Source of the DNA: Candidatus Neomicrothrix sp. UBA2983 | Lineage (GTDB): Bacteria; Actinomycetota; Acidimicrobiia; Acidimicrobiales; MedAcidi-G1 | Direction of reading: 5' to 3' | Assembly: GCA_002346745.1 (NCBI GenBank) | Contig: DEAL01000021.1 | Location: 9,510 to 73,509, forward strand | Length of the DNA: 64,000 nucleotides | Shown here: positions 7,894 to 16,375 of the stretch, piece after piece | Numbering within the stretch: the first letter of the stretch is position 1 | Layout: each line of letters begins with the position of its first letter | The notes under the pieces: generated by a model | What the model was told of the DNA's origin: nothing | The model's input: the letters and a program-made list of their open reading frames with translations, nothing else | Database searches by the model: none | Program-made: the position numbers and the translations under genes

Positions 7894-9006
7894 TCAGGCA
7901 CGGCCGGCGACCCGTCGGTACAGGTCTGCGAGTCCCGAAGCGGTTTCCTCCCAGCGGTGGTCCTCGAGTCGGCGCTGCCCCCGGGCGACTAACTCCCGGC
8001 GCCGTTGCTCGTCCAGGGCCTCGGACAGGGCATTCGCAAGTGCCGGTATGTCACCTGGCCGTGTGAGGATCGCGGCATCGCCGACGACCTCGGGTATCGA
8101 GCCACCGGTGGTTGCCACCACGGGCACCTCGGCAGACATCGCCTCCAGCGGAGGGAACCCGAAGCCTTCGTCAAATGAGGGGTAGGCGAGGACCTCCGCG
8201 CCGTGCAGCAGGTGGCCACGGTCGGCGTCGTCGATGCTCGGAATCCGAACGACGGTCGAAGGGTCGGGGAGCGCGGCGACGGCCGCATCCAGGCGGGTCT
8301 CGTCGAGGCCCCGGTGTCCGGCGACGACGAGGCGGAGGTCCCACGGTCGGTCCCGCATTCGGCCGAACGCCTCGACGAGTTCGGGGATTCCCTTGCGGGG
8401 ATTGACGTCACCGAGCGCGAGAACGTACCGGCAGCCTCCCGCCAGTCGTCTCCCGTTACTTGCATCACCTGGTGGTACGTCGGGGACGCCGTAGCCCACG
8501 ACCGCCAAGCGGTCTGGGTCGACCGGACAGTGCTCGGCGAGGGCCTCGGCGACCGCACGGGTCGGCACATGGAGCCAGCAGCCATGGTCGATGGTGCGAC
8601 GCACGAGCGTGGCGAAGCGCTGAACGGTGGGTGGGTACCACTCGGGGTTGGTGAACACCGAGACGTCCTGGACCGTGAGGACTGTCGGTCTCCGGCTTGG
8701 TGGCACCACGTAGTTCATGCCGTGCACCACGTCGGCGGGGCCGTGGACGAGGCGGCCACGGGGCACGGGGAGTCGGGACCAGACGGGGTGCAACAGGCGC
8801 GCGGGAACAGGGCAGTGGTGGACTGAAAAGTCGCTGGGGACCCCCTCCGGTCGCGCCCGCTGCCGTCCGGACAGCATCCAGCCAGAGATCCGGAGGTCCG
8901 GAACGGCGTTGAGCGCCCGGAGCGAGCCTTGGATCGCGCGGGCGATCCCGGTCGGTGCGCCAGCCAGCGGGGTGACGTCCAGGGCGATGCGCAGCGGGGT
9001 GTCCAT
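7894..9006 (-). CDS. Family 4 (GT-B) glycosyltransferase
   Basis: Retaining glycosyltransferase likely adding a sugar to the polymer exported by the neighbouring ABC system. Seen: 370 aa; N-terminal GT-B half with GAPTGIARA; the C-terminal donor site has the E-x7-E motif in DEGFGFPPLEAMSAE followed by VPVVATTGGSIPEVVGD, diagnostic of the group 1 family. The closest in-window relatives are the two GTs at 14149 and 15257, which share the EGFG.PVLEAM block. It has its own -10 box 8 nt before the ATG and no SD. Donor and acceptor are unknown. Confidence 0.87.
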   Translation of the reverse strand: MDTPLRIALDVTPLAGAPTGIARAIQGSLRALNAVPDLRISGWMLSGRQRARPEGVPSDFSVHHCPVPARLLHPVWSRLPVPRGRLVHGPADVVHGMNYVVPPSRRPTVLTVQDVSVFTNPEWYPPTVQRFATLVRRTIDHGCWLHVPTRAVAEALAEHCPVDPDRLAVVGYGVPDVPPGDASNGRRLAGGCRYVLALGDVNPRKGIPELVEAFGRMRDRPWDLRLVVAGHRGLDETRLDAAVAALPDPSTVVRIPSIDDADRGHLLHGAEVLAYPSFDEGFGFPPLEAMSAEVPVVATTGGSIPEVVGDAAILTRPGDIPALANALSEALDEQRRRELVARGQRRLEDHRWEETASGLADLYRRVAGRA

Positions 9007-9014
9007 CGCCGCCG

Positions 9015-9020
9015 ACGGTA
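9015..9020 (-). promoter_or_regulatory. -10 box (TACCGT), leaderless promoter candidate
   Basis: Minus-strand TACCGT lies 8 nt before the ATG at 9006 in the 44-nt gap after the carboxylase gene. No SD is present. Confidence 0.45.
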
Positions 9021-9050
9021 GCCGTGGGGCCGGCGGCGGGCGCGGCGCTG

Positions 9051-10778
9051 TCAGCCGATGACGGCGACGATGTCGCCGCTGCCGACGGAGTCACCGGGGG
9101 CCACGCGTACCTCGGTGACCTCGCCGGAGGCCTCGGCCACGATGTTGTTCTCCATCTTCATCGCCTCGAGCACGCAGATCGCGTCGCCGGCCTCGACGGC
9201 GTCGCCGACGGCGACGAGCACCTTGACGATCGTGCCCTGCATCGGAACGGTGACGCTGCCATCGCCGGATCCGCCGGCCCCTCCGGCGCGGGACGACCGC
9301 CGGCGTTTGGCGGCGGCTGCCTGGTCGGGGACCCACATGCTGACTGAGAAGCGCCGGCCATCGACCTCGACGCCGAGGTCCCGACGGATCGTGGGTTCGC
9401 CGTCATCGGATGCCGACACCTCGCAGCGAACGCCGGTCAGGTCGAGGGTCTCCTCGACCCACTTTGTCGAGTGCGTCGCGGCGGCGAAGTCGGGGTGCTC
9501 GAGGATCGCCCGGTCGACGGGAATCGTCGTCGCCACGCCATCCACGACGGTCTCGTCGAGGGCCCGCAGCGTGCGCCGGATGGCGACGTCCCGGTCGTGG
9601 CCCCAGACGACCAGCTTGCCGATGAGGTTGTCGTAGAACTGGCTCACCTCGTCGCCCGCCTCGTAGCCGCCGTCGAACCGGATGCCGTAGCCGTCCGGGA
9701 CCTTGAGGCCGTCGATGCGGCCAGGTGACGGGAGGAACGCTCCCTCGGCGGGATCCTCGGCGTTGAGCCGCACCTCGATGGCGTGGCCGGTGACGGTGAC
9801 GTCGTCCTGGGTGAACGCCAGCGGCTCGCCGGAGGCGACCCGGAGCTGCTGCTCGACCAGGTCGACGCCGGTCACCAGTTCGGTGACGGGGTGCTCGACC
9901 TGCAGGCGGGTGTTCATCTCGAGGTAGTAGTAGGCGCCGTCCTCGACGAGGAACTCGACGGTTCCGGCATTCGTGTAGCCGCAGCCCAGGGCGACCTGCA
10001 CGGCGGCCTCGCCCATGGCGCGGCGCAGGTCGTCGGGAAGGTCCGGGGCCGGCGCCTCCTCGATGAGTTTCTGGTGGCGGCGCTGCGCCGAGCAGTCGCG
10101 GTCGCCGAGGTAGACGGCGTTGCCGTGGGCGTCGGCGAGCACCTGCACCTCGACGTGGCGGGGGGCCACGAGGTAGCGCTCCATGTAGATCTCTTCCCGC
10201 CCGAAATAGGCCAGCGACTCCCGCTGGGCCGAGTCGATCGAGGCCTCGATGGCCGACTCGTCGGCGACGACCTTCATGCCGCGGCCACCGCCCCCGTAGG
10301 CAGCCTTGATGGCGATCGGGTAGCCGTGCTCCTCGCCGAACGCCCGCACCTGGGCGGGATCGGTGATCAGGTCGGTGGTGCCGGGGACACCGTCTACGCC
10401 CACCTCTTCGGCGGCGGTGCGGGCGCTGATCTTGTCGCCCATGACCTCGATGGCCTCGGGCGGCGGGCCGATGAAGGTGACGCCGCGCTCCGTGATGGCC
10501 CGGGCGAAGTCGGCGTTCTCGGAGAAGAAGCCGTACCCGGGGTGGACTCCGTCGGCGCCGCTGCGCTCGATGACGTCGAGGATGGCGTCGGTGTTGAGGT
10601 AGCTCTCGGCGGCGGTCTGCCCGCCCAGCGCATACGCCTCGTCGGCCAGCCGGACGTGGAGTGCGTCGTGGTCCAGCTCGGAGTACAGGGCGACCGTGCC
10701 GACACCGAGGTCGCGGCACGCCCGGATGACCCGGACGGCGATCTCGCCCCGATTGGCGATCAGAACCTTGCTGAACAC
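9051..10778 (-). CDS. Acetyl/propionyl-CoA carboxylase alpha chain (biotin carboxylase plus biotin carboxyl carrier protein)
   Basis: ATP-dependent carboxylation of biotin, which then passes CO2 to a carboxyltransferase subunit not encoded here, giving malonyl-CoA or methylmalonyl-CoA. Seen: 575 aa from the GTG at 10778 (FSKVLIANRGEIAVRVIRA is the canonical N-terminus; an upstream extension of the open frame has no similarity). The ATP-grasp region contains the glycine-rich AAYGGGGRGMKVV, the catalytic region RDCSAQRRHQKLIEEAPAP and EMNTRLQVEHPVTE. A linker near residues 490-500 leads to the biotinyl domain with VLEAMKMEN; the modified lysine is K541. It is divergent from birA, whose product attaches that biotin. 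Actinobacterial homologues are named AccA or PccA. Confidence 0.95.
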   Translation of the reverse strand: MFSKVLIANRGEIAVRVIRACRDLGVGTVALYSELDHDALHVRLADEAYALGGQTAAESYLNTDAILDVIERSGADGVHPGYGFFSENADFARAITERGVTFIGPPPEAIEVMGDKISARTAAEEVGVDGVPGTTDLITDPAQVRAFGEEHGYPIAIKAAYGGGGRGMKVVADESAIEASIDSAQRESLAYFGREEIYMERYLVAPRHVEVQVLADAHGNAVYLGDRDCSAQRRHQKLIEEAPAPDLPDDLRRAMGEAAVQVALGCGYTNAGTVEFLVEDGAYYYLEMNTRLQVEHPVTELVTGVDLVEQQLRVASGEPLAFTQDDVTVTGHAIEVRLNAEDPAEGAFLPSPGRIDGLKVPDGYGIRFDGGYEAGDEVSQFYDNLIGKLVVWGHDRDVAIRRTLRALDETVVDGVATTIPVDRAILEHPDFAAATHSTKWVEETLDLTGVRCEVSASDDGEPTIRRDLGVEVDGRRFSVSMWVPDQAAAAKRRRSSRAGGAGGSGDGSVTVPMQGTIVKVLVAVGDAVEAGDAICVLEAMKMENNIVAEASGEVTEVRVAPGDSVGSGDIVAVIG

Positions 10779-10783
10779 GACCC

Positions 10784-10789
10784 TATGGT
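10784..10789 (+). promoter_or_regulatory. -10 box (TATGGT) for birA, leaderless
   Basis: TATGGT is 7 nt before the ATG at 10797. It overlaps TAGGGT on the opposite strand (10780-10785), just upstream of the carboxylase GTG, so the two divergent genes share a control region of about 18 nt. Confidence 0.5.
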
Positions 10790-10796
10790 TACCCGA

Positions 10797-11609
10797 ATGT
10801 CGGGCACTCCGTGCAACCCTTCCGCAAATCGGGGCCCGTCGGGCCGTTCCGCCCGACTGGGTCCCGTCCGCTTCGTGGAGGAGACGGGGTCGACCAACGC
10901 CGACCTGGTCGCGGTCGCAAACAGTGCCACGGACGGCACGGTGCTGGTCACCGGCCACCAGACCGCCGGTCGCGGTCGGCTGGACCGTCGCTGGGAGACG
11001 CCCCCGGGAACCAACCTGATGCTGTCGGCGTTGCTCCGGGACCTCGGGGGTGCCGATCGGATTCCGCTCGTCACCTCGGCGCTGGCGGTGGCGGTGGTCG
11101 ACGTCCTCGCCGACCGCTACGGCGACGCCATCGGCAGGGCAGTGGTCAAGTGGCCGAACGACGTGCTCCTGGTCGGTGGCCCGGCGCCGGGCAAGGTGGC
11201 GGGGATCCTCGCCGAACTGGTGGACGGCAGTCTGCCCACGGTGGTGGTGGGCATCGGCCTCAACGTCGGGTGGCCGGGCGAGGGCCACGAGGCACCGCCG
11301 GGTGCGACCTCGCTGGCGGCTACCGGCGTCGACGAACGGCACGACGAACTCCTCGAGCCCGTTCTCGACTCGTTCGCCACCCGGCTCGAGGTGCTGGCGT
11401 CACCCAACGGTCCCGAGCGGCTACGGGAGGCACACCTCGAACGGTCGGCGACCATCGGTCGTCGCGTGCGCGTCCAACGGCCGTCGGACGAGCTCGAGGG
11501 GGAGGCCGTGGACCTGGCGATGGACGGGGCGCTGGTCGTCGACGTGGCCGGTGAACGCAGCGAGGTCCGCGCCGGAGATGTCGTCCACCTCCGGACGGGC
11601 GACGAATAG
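10797..11609 (+). CDS. birA: Biotin-[acetyl-CoA-carboxylase] ligase
   Basis: Activates biotin to biotinyl-AMP and attaches it to the carrier lysine of acyl-CoA carboxylases. Seen: 270 aa; EETGSTNADL for substrate positioning; the ATP/biotin loop GHQTAGRGRLDRRW; WPNDVLL with the catalytic lysine just before it (VVKWPND); GIGLNVGWPG; and a C-terminal SH3-like domain. There is no N-terminal winged helix, so this is the monofunctional type that does not act as repressor. I chose the ATG at 10797 for its spacing to the -10 box; an in-frame ATG at 10785 is the alternative. It is divergent from the carboxylase gene and convergent with the next gene, 4 nt away. Confidence 0.92.
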   Translation: MSGTPCNPSANRGPSGRSARLGPVRFVEETGSTNADLVAVANSATDGTVLVTGHQTAGRGRLDRRWETPPGTNLMLSALLRDLGGADRIPLVTSALAVAVVDVLADRYGDAIGRAVVKWPNDVLLVGGPAPGKVAGILAELVDGSLPTVVVGIGLNVGWPGEGHEAPPGATSLAATGVDERHDELLEPVLDSFATRLEVLASPNGPERLREAHLERSATIGRRVRVQRPSDELEGEAVDLAMDGALVVDVAGERSEVRAGDVVHLRTGDE

Positions 11610-11613
11610 GGGA

Positions 11614-12462
11614 TCAGGGGTCGAGCGACCTCTCGCACAGGTCGGCGAACGCTGCCTGTGCCGCCAGCGTGACCGGCCCGGGGGCGGTTGGCAGCACCAC
11701 CTCGTTGACGCGGGCGATGGCGTTCACGTCGCGGGTCGACGACGTGAGGAACGCCTCCGAGGCCCGTTCCATCTCGGTTGGGTCGATCGGGCGCTCGACG
11801 GCGTCGACCTGCTCGAGCAGGAGTTCGCGGGTCACGCCGGCCAGGCAGCCCGACGAGAGGGGAGGAGTCACGAGTGCGTCGTCGACGACGAGGAACACGT
11901 TGGTGCCCGTTCCCTCGCACAGTTCCCCAGCCGTGTTGAGGAAGAGCGCCTCGGAACACCCGTGGTCGTGGGCCGCCTCGAGGGCACGAACGTTCTCGGC
12001 GTAGGACGTGGTCTTGAGGCCCACGAGGGCGCCGTGTTCGTTGCGTCGCCACGCGCAGAGGTACACGGCTTCGGCGGCCGGCCAGGCCGACCCCGGCTCC
12101 GTGGCCACGATGAGCGTTCCCGGCCCGTCACCACGCGAGGAACCCAGTGGCCCGGCACCGCTGGACCAGGTGATGCGGAGCTTCCCCGCGGAAGGGTCGG
12201 CGTCGAGCACGGCGGCCACGGCCTCGCGGACCCGGTCCTCGTCGGCGGGCACCATGCCCATGCCATCTGCGGAGAACCGGAGCCGACGCAGGTGCCGGGT
12301 GAGGGCGAAGGCGGTCCCGTCGACCACCTTGAGCGTCTCGAAGACGCCGTCGCCGACCACGATGGCGTGGTCGTTGGCGGCGACCGGGGTCGACCCGTCG
12401 AGCACCAGCCGCCCGTCCACCCAGCAGGCGCCGGTCGACGGTGGGGCGCAGTCGGTGGACAC
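11614..12462 (-). CDS. Aminotransferase class IV (aminodeoxychorismate lyase / branched-chain aminotransferase-like)
   Basis: A fold-type IV PLP enzyme. Seen: 282 aa; GDGVFETLKV near residue 37 and TRHLRRLRFSADGMGM near 55, both typical of 4-amino-4-deoxychorismate lyase (PabC) and D-amino-acid aminotransferase; the PLP lysine is K150 in GLKTTSYAEN, followed by E183 in CEGTGTNVF. PabC gives p-aminobenzoate for folate and is the best guess from FETLKV and chain length. No pabA/pabB lies nearby to confirm it. It starts with GTG 6 nt after a -10 box, and its promoter region is shared with the divergent LCP gene. Confidence 0.82.
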   Translation of the reverse strand: MSTDCAPPSTGACWVDGRLVLDGSTPVAANDHAIVVGDGVFETLKVVDGTAFALTRHLRRLRFSADGMGMVPADEDRVREAVAAVLDADPSAGKLRITWSSGAGPLGSSRGDGPGTLIVATEPGSAWPAAEAVYLCAWRRNEHGALVGLKTTSYAENVRALEAAHDHGCSEALFLNTAGELCEGTGTNVFLVVDDALVTPPLSSGCLAGVTRELLLEQVDAVERPIDPTEMERASEAFLTSSTRDVNAIARVNEVVLPTAPGPVTLAAQAAFADLCERSLDP

Positions 12463-12468
12463 CCGGGC

Positions 12469-12474
12469 AGGCTA
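12469..12474 (-). promoter_or_regulatory. -10 box (TAGCCT), leaderless promoter candidate
   Basis: Minus-strand TAGCCT, 6 nt before the GTG at 12462; no SD. Confidence 0.5.
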
Positions 12475-12505
12475 GGCCGCGCCGATCCTCGACAGGGGGC
12501 GCTGG

Positions 12506-12511
12506 TACCCT
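12506..12511 (+). promoter_or_regulatory. -10 box (TACCCT), leaderless promoter candidate
   Basis: TACCCT, 6 nt before the GTG at 12518; no SD. It is divergent from the promoter at 12469-12474, with only 31 nt between the two boxes. Confidence 0.5.
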
Positions 12512-12517
12512 CCGAGC

Positions 12518-14158
12518 GTGACGTCGGCATCGGAGGCGGGACTGCGACGCACCTGGCCGCAGCGGATCCTGCTGGTGCTCAGCGTGGCGTTCGCCGTCTC
12601 GCTCCTCTACGTGACGGCCCGCCTCGCCCAGTTCGAGGAGTCCGTCGGCAGCATCGTGCGCATCGACGTGCCCGCCGGGGTCCTCGCGGACCTGCCGGGA
12701 ACGGGGGGCTCGAACCCCGGCGGATCTCTCGTCGAGGGTGGTCGCGAGACGCCGGGAGTCGGGGGAGGTGGCGCCGGTGTCCCGGGAGGCGACGGGACAC
12801 CTTCGGACCCCGGATCCGATGATGGCACCAGCCAGCCCGTCTACGGGCCCGCTGGGCCGCCGCGGACGCTGCTCCTCGTCGGCACCGACAGCGCCGTCGG
12901 CCTCGACCCTGCCGACCCGGCGGCACAGCGGGACACCACCAGCGGTGTCGCCCTGGCCGACGTCATCATGCTGGTCCGCATCGACCCGGGCGTCCGCCGG
13001 GCCGCCGTCGTGTCGATCCCGCGGGACCTGTACCTGCCCATCTGGGTCGACGGGGTGCCCGTTCGAGACGAGAAGCTGGCCTCGGCACTGATCATCGGCG
13101 GCGTCGGACGAGGAGTCCCGTCGCTGGTCGAGACGATCGGCCGCAACTTCGACGTCCCGATCCACAACGTCGCCGTGGTCGACTTCGCCGGGTTCGTCGA
13201 GGTGGTCGACGAGTTGGCCGGCATCCCGATGTGGTTCGACCAGCCGGTGCGCGACATCGGGTCCGGCCTCTCCATCCTCGAGCCCGGGTGCCACGTGCTC
13301 GACGGCTCGACGTCGCTGGCCTACGTCCGGAGCCGCCTCCTCGAGGCCTTCGTCGGGGGCCGCTGGCGCCGGGTCGGCGTCTCCAACGACCTCGAGCGCA
13401 ACCAGCGCCAGCAGGACTTCATCACGCTGGCCCTCGAGCGGCTCGTCGACGAGGGCGCCCGTTCGGTGCTGGTCCGCAACGACCTGATCGAGGCCGGCAC
13501 CGACGCCGTCGTGCTCGATGACCGCCTGACGCTCGGCGACCTTGTCGACATCGGCCGGGCGTTCAGCGACTTCCAACCCACCGACCTCGAGCGGCACACG
13601 CTGCCGGTGCTCGACGACCTGGTCGGCGAGTCGATGGTACTTCGGCTGCGTGAGGGAAACGCGGCCGAGGAGGTCTTCGACGTGTTCCGCGGCGTCGCCC
13701 TGCGTCCCGAACAGGTGGCGGTGACCCTTGTCGAGGGGCGGCCGCCGGAGGCCGTGGCTGCCGAGGAGGTCCCGATCGCCGAGCAGCTGGCCGGGCGGGG
13801 GTTCCCCGTCGACATCCGCCAGGGCGACGCCACCGGGGAGACGGTCATCCGAACGGCGCCGCAGCACTTCGATGGCGCCGTGCTGCTCGCCCAGAACCTC
13901 TCGTGGACGCCCCGCGTCGAGGTCGTCGACGGACTCGGCGACGCCGTCGAGCTGGTGTTGGGCGAGGACTTCCAGCGGCTGCTGCTGGCTCCCCGCGACC
14001 TGGCGGTCGTGGAGGCCGAGGCCCGGGCGTGGCTGCCCGGCGTGCTTCTCGATGGCGATGGCGGCGAGGCGGCGACTGTCGGCGGTGGCCGGTGGTCCCT
14101 GCCGAGGGTCGACATCGACGTCGACGGCCGTCCGCCGGAGGGGGTCTTGTGTCCGTGA
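12518..14158 (+). CDS. LytR-CpsA-Psr (LCP) family wall-polymer ligase with LytR C-terminal domain
   Basis: LCP enzymes transfer a lipid-linked polysaccharide onto peptidoglycan (arabinogalactan or teichoic acid in other phyla) at the outer face of the membrane. Seen: 546 aa. A single membrane segment lies near residues 17-37, then a Gly/Pro-rich linker to about 105. The LCP domain starts at LLLVGTDSA and contains SIPRDLYLPI, a likely phosphate-binding arginine, and SLAYVRSRL. The C-terminal region (about 395-480) has VALRPEQVAVTLVEG and looks like the LytR_C domain. It opens a run of three glycosyltransferases, consistent with a wall-glycan locus. Confidence 0.88.
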   Translation: MTSASEAGLRRTWPQRILLVLSVAFAVSLLYVTARLAQFEESVGSIVRIDVPAGVLADLPGTGGSNPGGSLVEGGRETPGVGGGGAGVPGGDGTPSDPGSDDGTSQPVYGPAGPPRTLLLVGTDSAVGLDPADPAAQRDTTSGVALADVIMLVRIDPGVRRAAVVSIPRDLYLPIWVDGVPVRDEKLASALIIGGVGRGVPSLVETIGRNFDVPIHNVAVVDFAGFVEVVDELAGIPMWFDQPVRDIGSGLSILEPGCHVLDGSTSLAYVRSRLLEAFVGGRWRRVGVSNDLERNQRQQDFITLALERLVDEGARSVLVRNDLIEAGTDAVVLDDRLTLGDLVDIGRAFSDFQPTDLERHTLPVLDDLVGESMVLRLREGNAAEEVFDVFRGVALRPEQVAVTLVEGRPPEAVAAEEVPIAEQLAGRGFPVDIRQGDATGETVIRTAPQHFDGAVLLAQNLSWTPRVEVVDGLGDAVELVLGEDFQRLLLAPRDLAVVEAEARAWLPGVLLDGDGGEAATVGGGRWSLPRVDIDVDGRPPEGVLCP

Positions 14159-15249
14159 GCCCGATGCGGGTGGCATATCTCCTCGAGTCCTGCTGGCACC
14201 GCGTACCCGGCGGCACCGCCGTGGCCGCGGCCGGATTGGCCGAGGCACTGGCCCGGCGGGAGGACGTCGATCTGGTCGGTATCGCAGCGGCACACCGTCG
14301 GCCGCCGACCGTCTCGCCGCCCGAAGCCGTGCCGGTGGTCGGATTCGCACTCCCGCGCCCGCTGCTCTACGAGTCGTGGACCCGCCTCGGCAGGCCACGG
14401 GTGGATCGCCGTTGCGGCCGGCCCGATTTGGTCCATGCCGCCGGTGGCGCCGTGCCGGCCTGCCGTGCACCCCTGGTGGCCACGATCCACGACCTGGCCT
14501 GGCGGCACCGACCCGACCACTTCACCCCGCGGGGCCGCCGCATGTTCGAGTCCTGGCTGGCATCCGCCGCCGGGGCCCGACGCATCCTGTGCCCCTCCGA
14601 GGCGACCGCTGCCGACCTCCGGGCCGCGGGTGTCGACGACGAGCGGATCCGCGTGGTGCCGCTGGGCGTCGACCAAACCCCGGCGAATCCGGATGCGGTC
14701 GACGCACTCCGGGCACGGCATCGCCTCGACGGGCCGGTCGTCCTCTGGGTGGGCGTGGCCGAGCCTCGAAAGAACCTCGGTGGACTCGTGGAGGCCATGA
14801 CGGCGGTGCCCGAGGCCACGCTCGTCCTCGTCGGCTCCCCCGGCTGGGGCGTCGACGTGCCAGCGCTCGTTGAACCGCTCGGAGGGCGTGCGCTCGTCGT
14901 CGGCGCTGTCGACGACGAGGAGAAGCGTAGGTGGTATTCCCTCGGCGACGTGGTCGCCTTCCCGAGCCTCGGCGAGGGCTTCGGGCTTCCCGTGCTCGAG
15001 GCCATGGCACAGGGGACTCCGGTGGTCACCTCGTCGGGGACGGCGACCGCCGAGGTCGCCGGCGACGCCGGCCTGCTCGTCGAGTCGACGGACACCGCTG
15101 CACTGGCCGAGGCCATCCGTCACCTGCTCGACGATCCAGCCGACGCACGACGACTGGCGGACGCGGGAGCGGAACGGGCGGCGAGGTACACCTGGGAGGC
15201 CACCGCCGAGTTGACGGTCGCCGCCTACCGCGAGGTACTGGCAGCATGA
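14149..15249 (+). CDS. Family 4 (GT-B) glycosyltransferase
   Basis: Seen: 366 aa; N-terminal VAYLLESCWHRVPGGTAVAA; IHDLAW motif; donor half with WVGVAEPRKNLGGLVEA; and E-x7-E in GEGFGLPVLEAMAQGTPVV. Probably a mannosyl- or rhamnosyltransferase given the GDP-sugar genes nearby, but this is inference. The GTG at 14149 is favoured because GGAGG lies 7 nt before it. It overlaps the LCP gene's end by 10 nt; GTG 14155, overlapping the stop as GTGA, and ATG 14164 are alternatives. Confidence 0.86.
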   Translation: MSVSPMRVAYLLESCWHRVPGGTAVAAAGLAEALARREDVDLVGIAAAHRRPPTVSPPEAVPVVGFALPRPLLYESWTRLGRPRVDRRCGRPDLVHAAGGAVPACRAPLVATIHDLAWRHRPDHFTPRGRRMFESWLASAAGARRILCPSEATAADLRAAGVDDERIRVVPLGVDQTPANPDAVDALRARHRLDGPVVLWVGVAEPRKNLGGLVEAMTAVPEATLVLVGSPGWGVDVPALVEPLGGRALVVGAVDDEEKRRWYSLGDVVAFPSLGEGFGLPVLEAMAQGTPVVTSSGTATAEVAGDAGLLVESTDTAALAEAIRHLLDDPADARRLADAGAERAARYTWEATAELTVAAYREVLAA

Positions 15250-15260
15250 GGGCTCCATGA
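15246..15260 (+). other. Candidate micro-ORF bridge (4 codons) between two GT genes
   Basis: An ATG overlaps the upstream TGA (ATGA) and reads MRAP then TGA, which overlaps the next ATG at 15257 (ATGA). See the micro-ORF finding; may be chance on its own. Confidence 0.25.
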
Positions 15261-16369
15261 GCACGTCGAGGCGGATCGCCGTCAACCTGCTGTTCCTCGT
15301 GCCTGGCGACGTCGGTGGCTCGGAGGAGTACGCCGTGCGGACCCTGCTTGCCTTTGCCCGACACGGTCCCGCCGACCTGCGACCGGTCCTGTTCGCCCAG
15401 CGCGGGCTCGAGGAGGCGCATCCCGGACTCCGTGAGGCGTTCGAGGTCATCGCCGCACCGGGAGACGGGCGCGGCCGCGTCCGGCGGGTCCTCCGGGAGT
15501 CCACGTGGCTGGCCGGCCGGACGTCCGGCTTCGACGCCGTCCACCATGTGGGGGGCCGCATCCCGATGCGATCGGAGCGGCCGGCGGTCGTCACCATCCA
15601 CGACCTCCAGCCCTTCGACCACCCCGAGCACTTCTCCGTCGCCAAGGAGGGGTTCCTCTCCTGGTCGGTGCCGCGGTCGTTGCGTCGTGCCGACGTGGTC
15701 GTGACCGTCAGCGACACCGTGGGCCGGCAGGTGGTCGAGCACTTCGACGTCGAGTCAGAACGGGTGGTGACCGTCTCCTCGGGCGTCGACCGGATCGCCG
15801 ACCGGCCCGTCGAGCCGTCGTCGCCGCCGACCATCATCTACCCCGCCGTCAGCCACCCCCACAAGAACCACGAACTGCTCATCGAGGCGTTCCACCGGAT
15901 CGCCGACCGGCACCCCGACGCCCGCCTCGTGCTCACGGGTGGTGCCGGCCGGGCCGAGGGGTCCGTGGTCGTCGCCGTCAGCCGAGCCGGTCTGGGCGAC
16001 CGCATCGAGCGCACCGGAAGGATCCCGGAGGCCGACTACGCCCGCCGCCTGGCCGGTGCTTCGTTACTGGCCTTTCCCTCGCGCTACGAGGGGTTCGGCA
16101 TCCCCGTGCTCGAGGCGATGGCCAGCGGCGTCCCCGTCGTCGTCGCCGCCGGGACCCCGGCCGACGACGTGGCCGGAGGCGCAGGCTGGTCGGTCGACGC
16201 CGACGACGTGTCGGCATGGGCGGAGGCGCTCGACCGGGGCCTCGGCGACGCAGCCGCCCGCCGTCAGGCGGCGGACGCCGGCCTGCGCCGAGCCGCCGAG
16301 TATTCGTGGGAGGCGTCGGCCGAACAGTTGGAGCGAGCCTGGCGGCTGGCGCTGCGACTCGGCGCCTGA
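15257..16369 (+). CDS. Family 4 (GT-B) glycosyltransferase
   Basis: Seen: 370 aa; N-terminal VNLLFLVPGDVGGSEEY; IHDLQPFDHPEHF, the same block as the preceding gene's IHDLAWRHRPDHF, so the two are probably an old tandem duplication that diverged; YPAVSHPHKNHELL; donor site YEGFGIPVLEAMASGVPVV. It is probably co-translated with the preceding GT, since the 7-nt gap contains the ATGA-ATGA bridge. Donor and acceptor unknown. Confidence 0.86.
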   Translation: MSTSRRIAVNLLFLVPGDVGGSEEYAVRTLLAFARHGPADLRPVLFAQRGLEEAHPGLREAFEVIAAPGDGRGRVRRVLRESTWLAGRTSGFDAVHHVGGRIPMRSERPAVVTIHDLQPFDHPEHFSVAKEGFLSWSVPRSLRRADVVVTVSDTVGRQVVEHFDVESERVVTVSSGVDRIADRPVEPSSPPTIIYPAVSHPHKNHELLIEAFHRIADRHPDARLVLTGGAGRAEGSVVVAVSRAGLGDRIERTGRIPEADYARRLAGASLLAFPSRYEGFGIPVLEAMASGVPVVVAAGTPADDVAGGAGWSVDADDVSAWAEALDRGLGDAAARRQAADAGLRRAAEYSWEASAEQLERAWRLALRLGA

Positions 16370-16375
16370 GACGGC

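Noticed and set aside
9783..10796. Long plus-strand open frame ahead of birA, antisense to the carboxylase gene
   Set aside because: The sequence has no biotin-ligase similarity before GSTNADL, lies on the opposite strand of a clear gene, and such frames are common in GC-rich DNA. birA begins at 10797 or 10785.
10779..11342. Extension of the biotin carboxylase frame upstream of 10778
   Set aside because: It is antisense to birA and has no similarity; the canonical N-terminus begins at the GTG at 10778.
11605..11635. Terminator between birA and the convergent aminotransferase
   Set aside because: Only a 5-bp GGTCG/CGACC stem with a 2-nt loop is available in the junction.
13321..15837. Very long minus-strand open frames (also 12128-14470, 36138-38669, 56515-59886)
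   Set aside because: They oppose well-recognised genes and contain Arg/Pro/Ala/Gly-rich nonsense typical of the complement of GC-rich codons.
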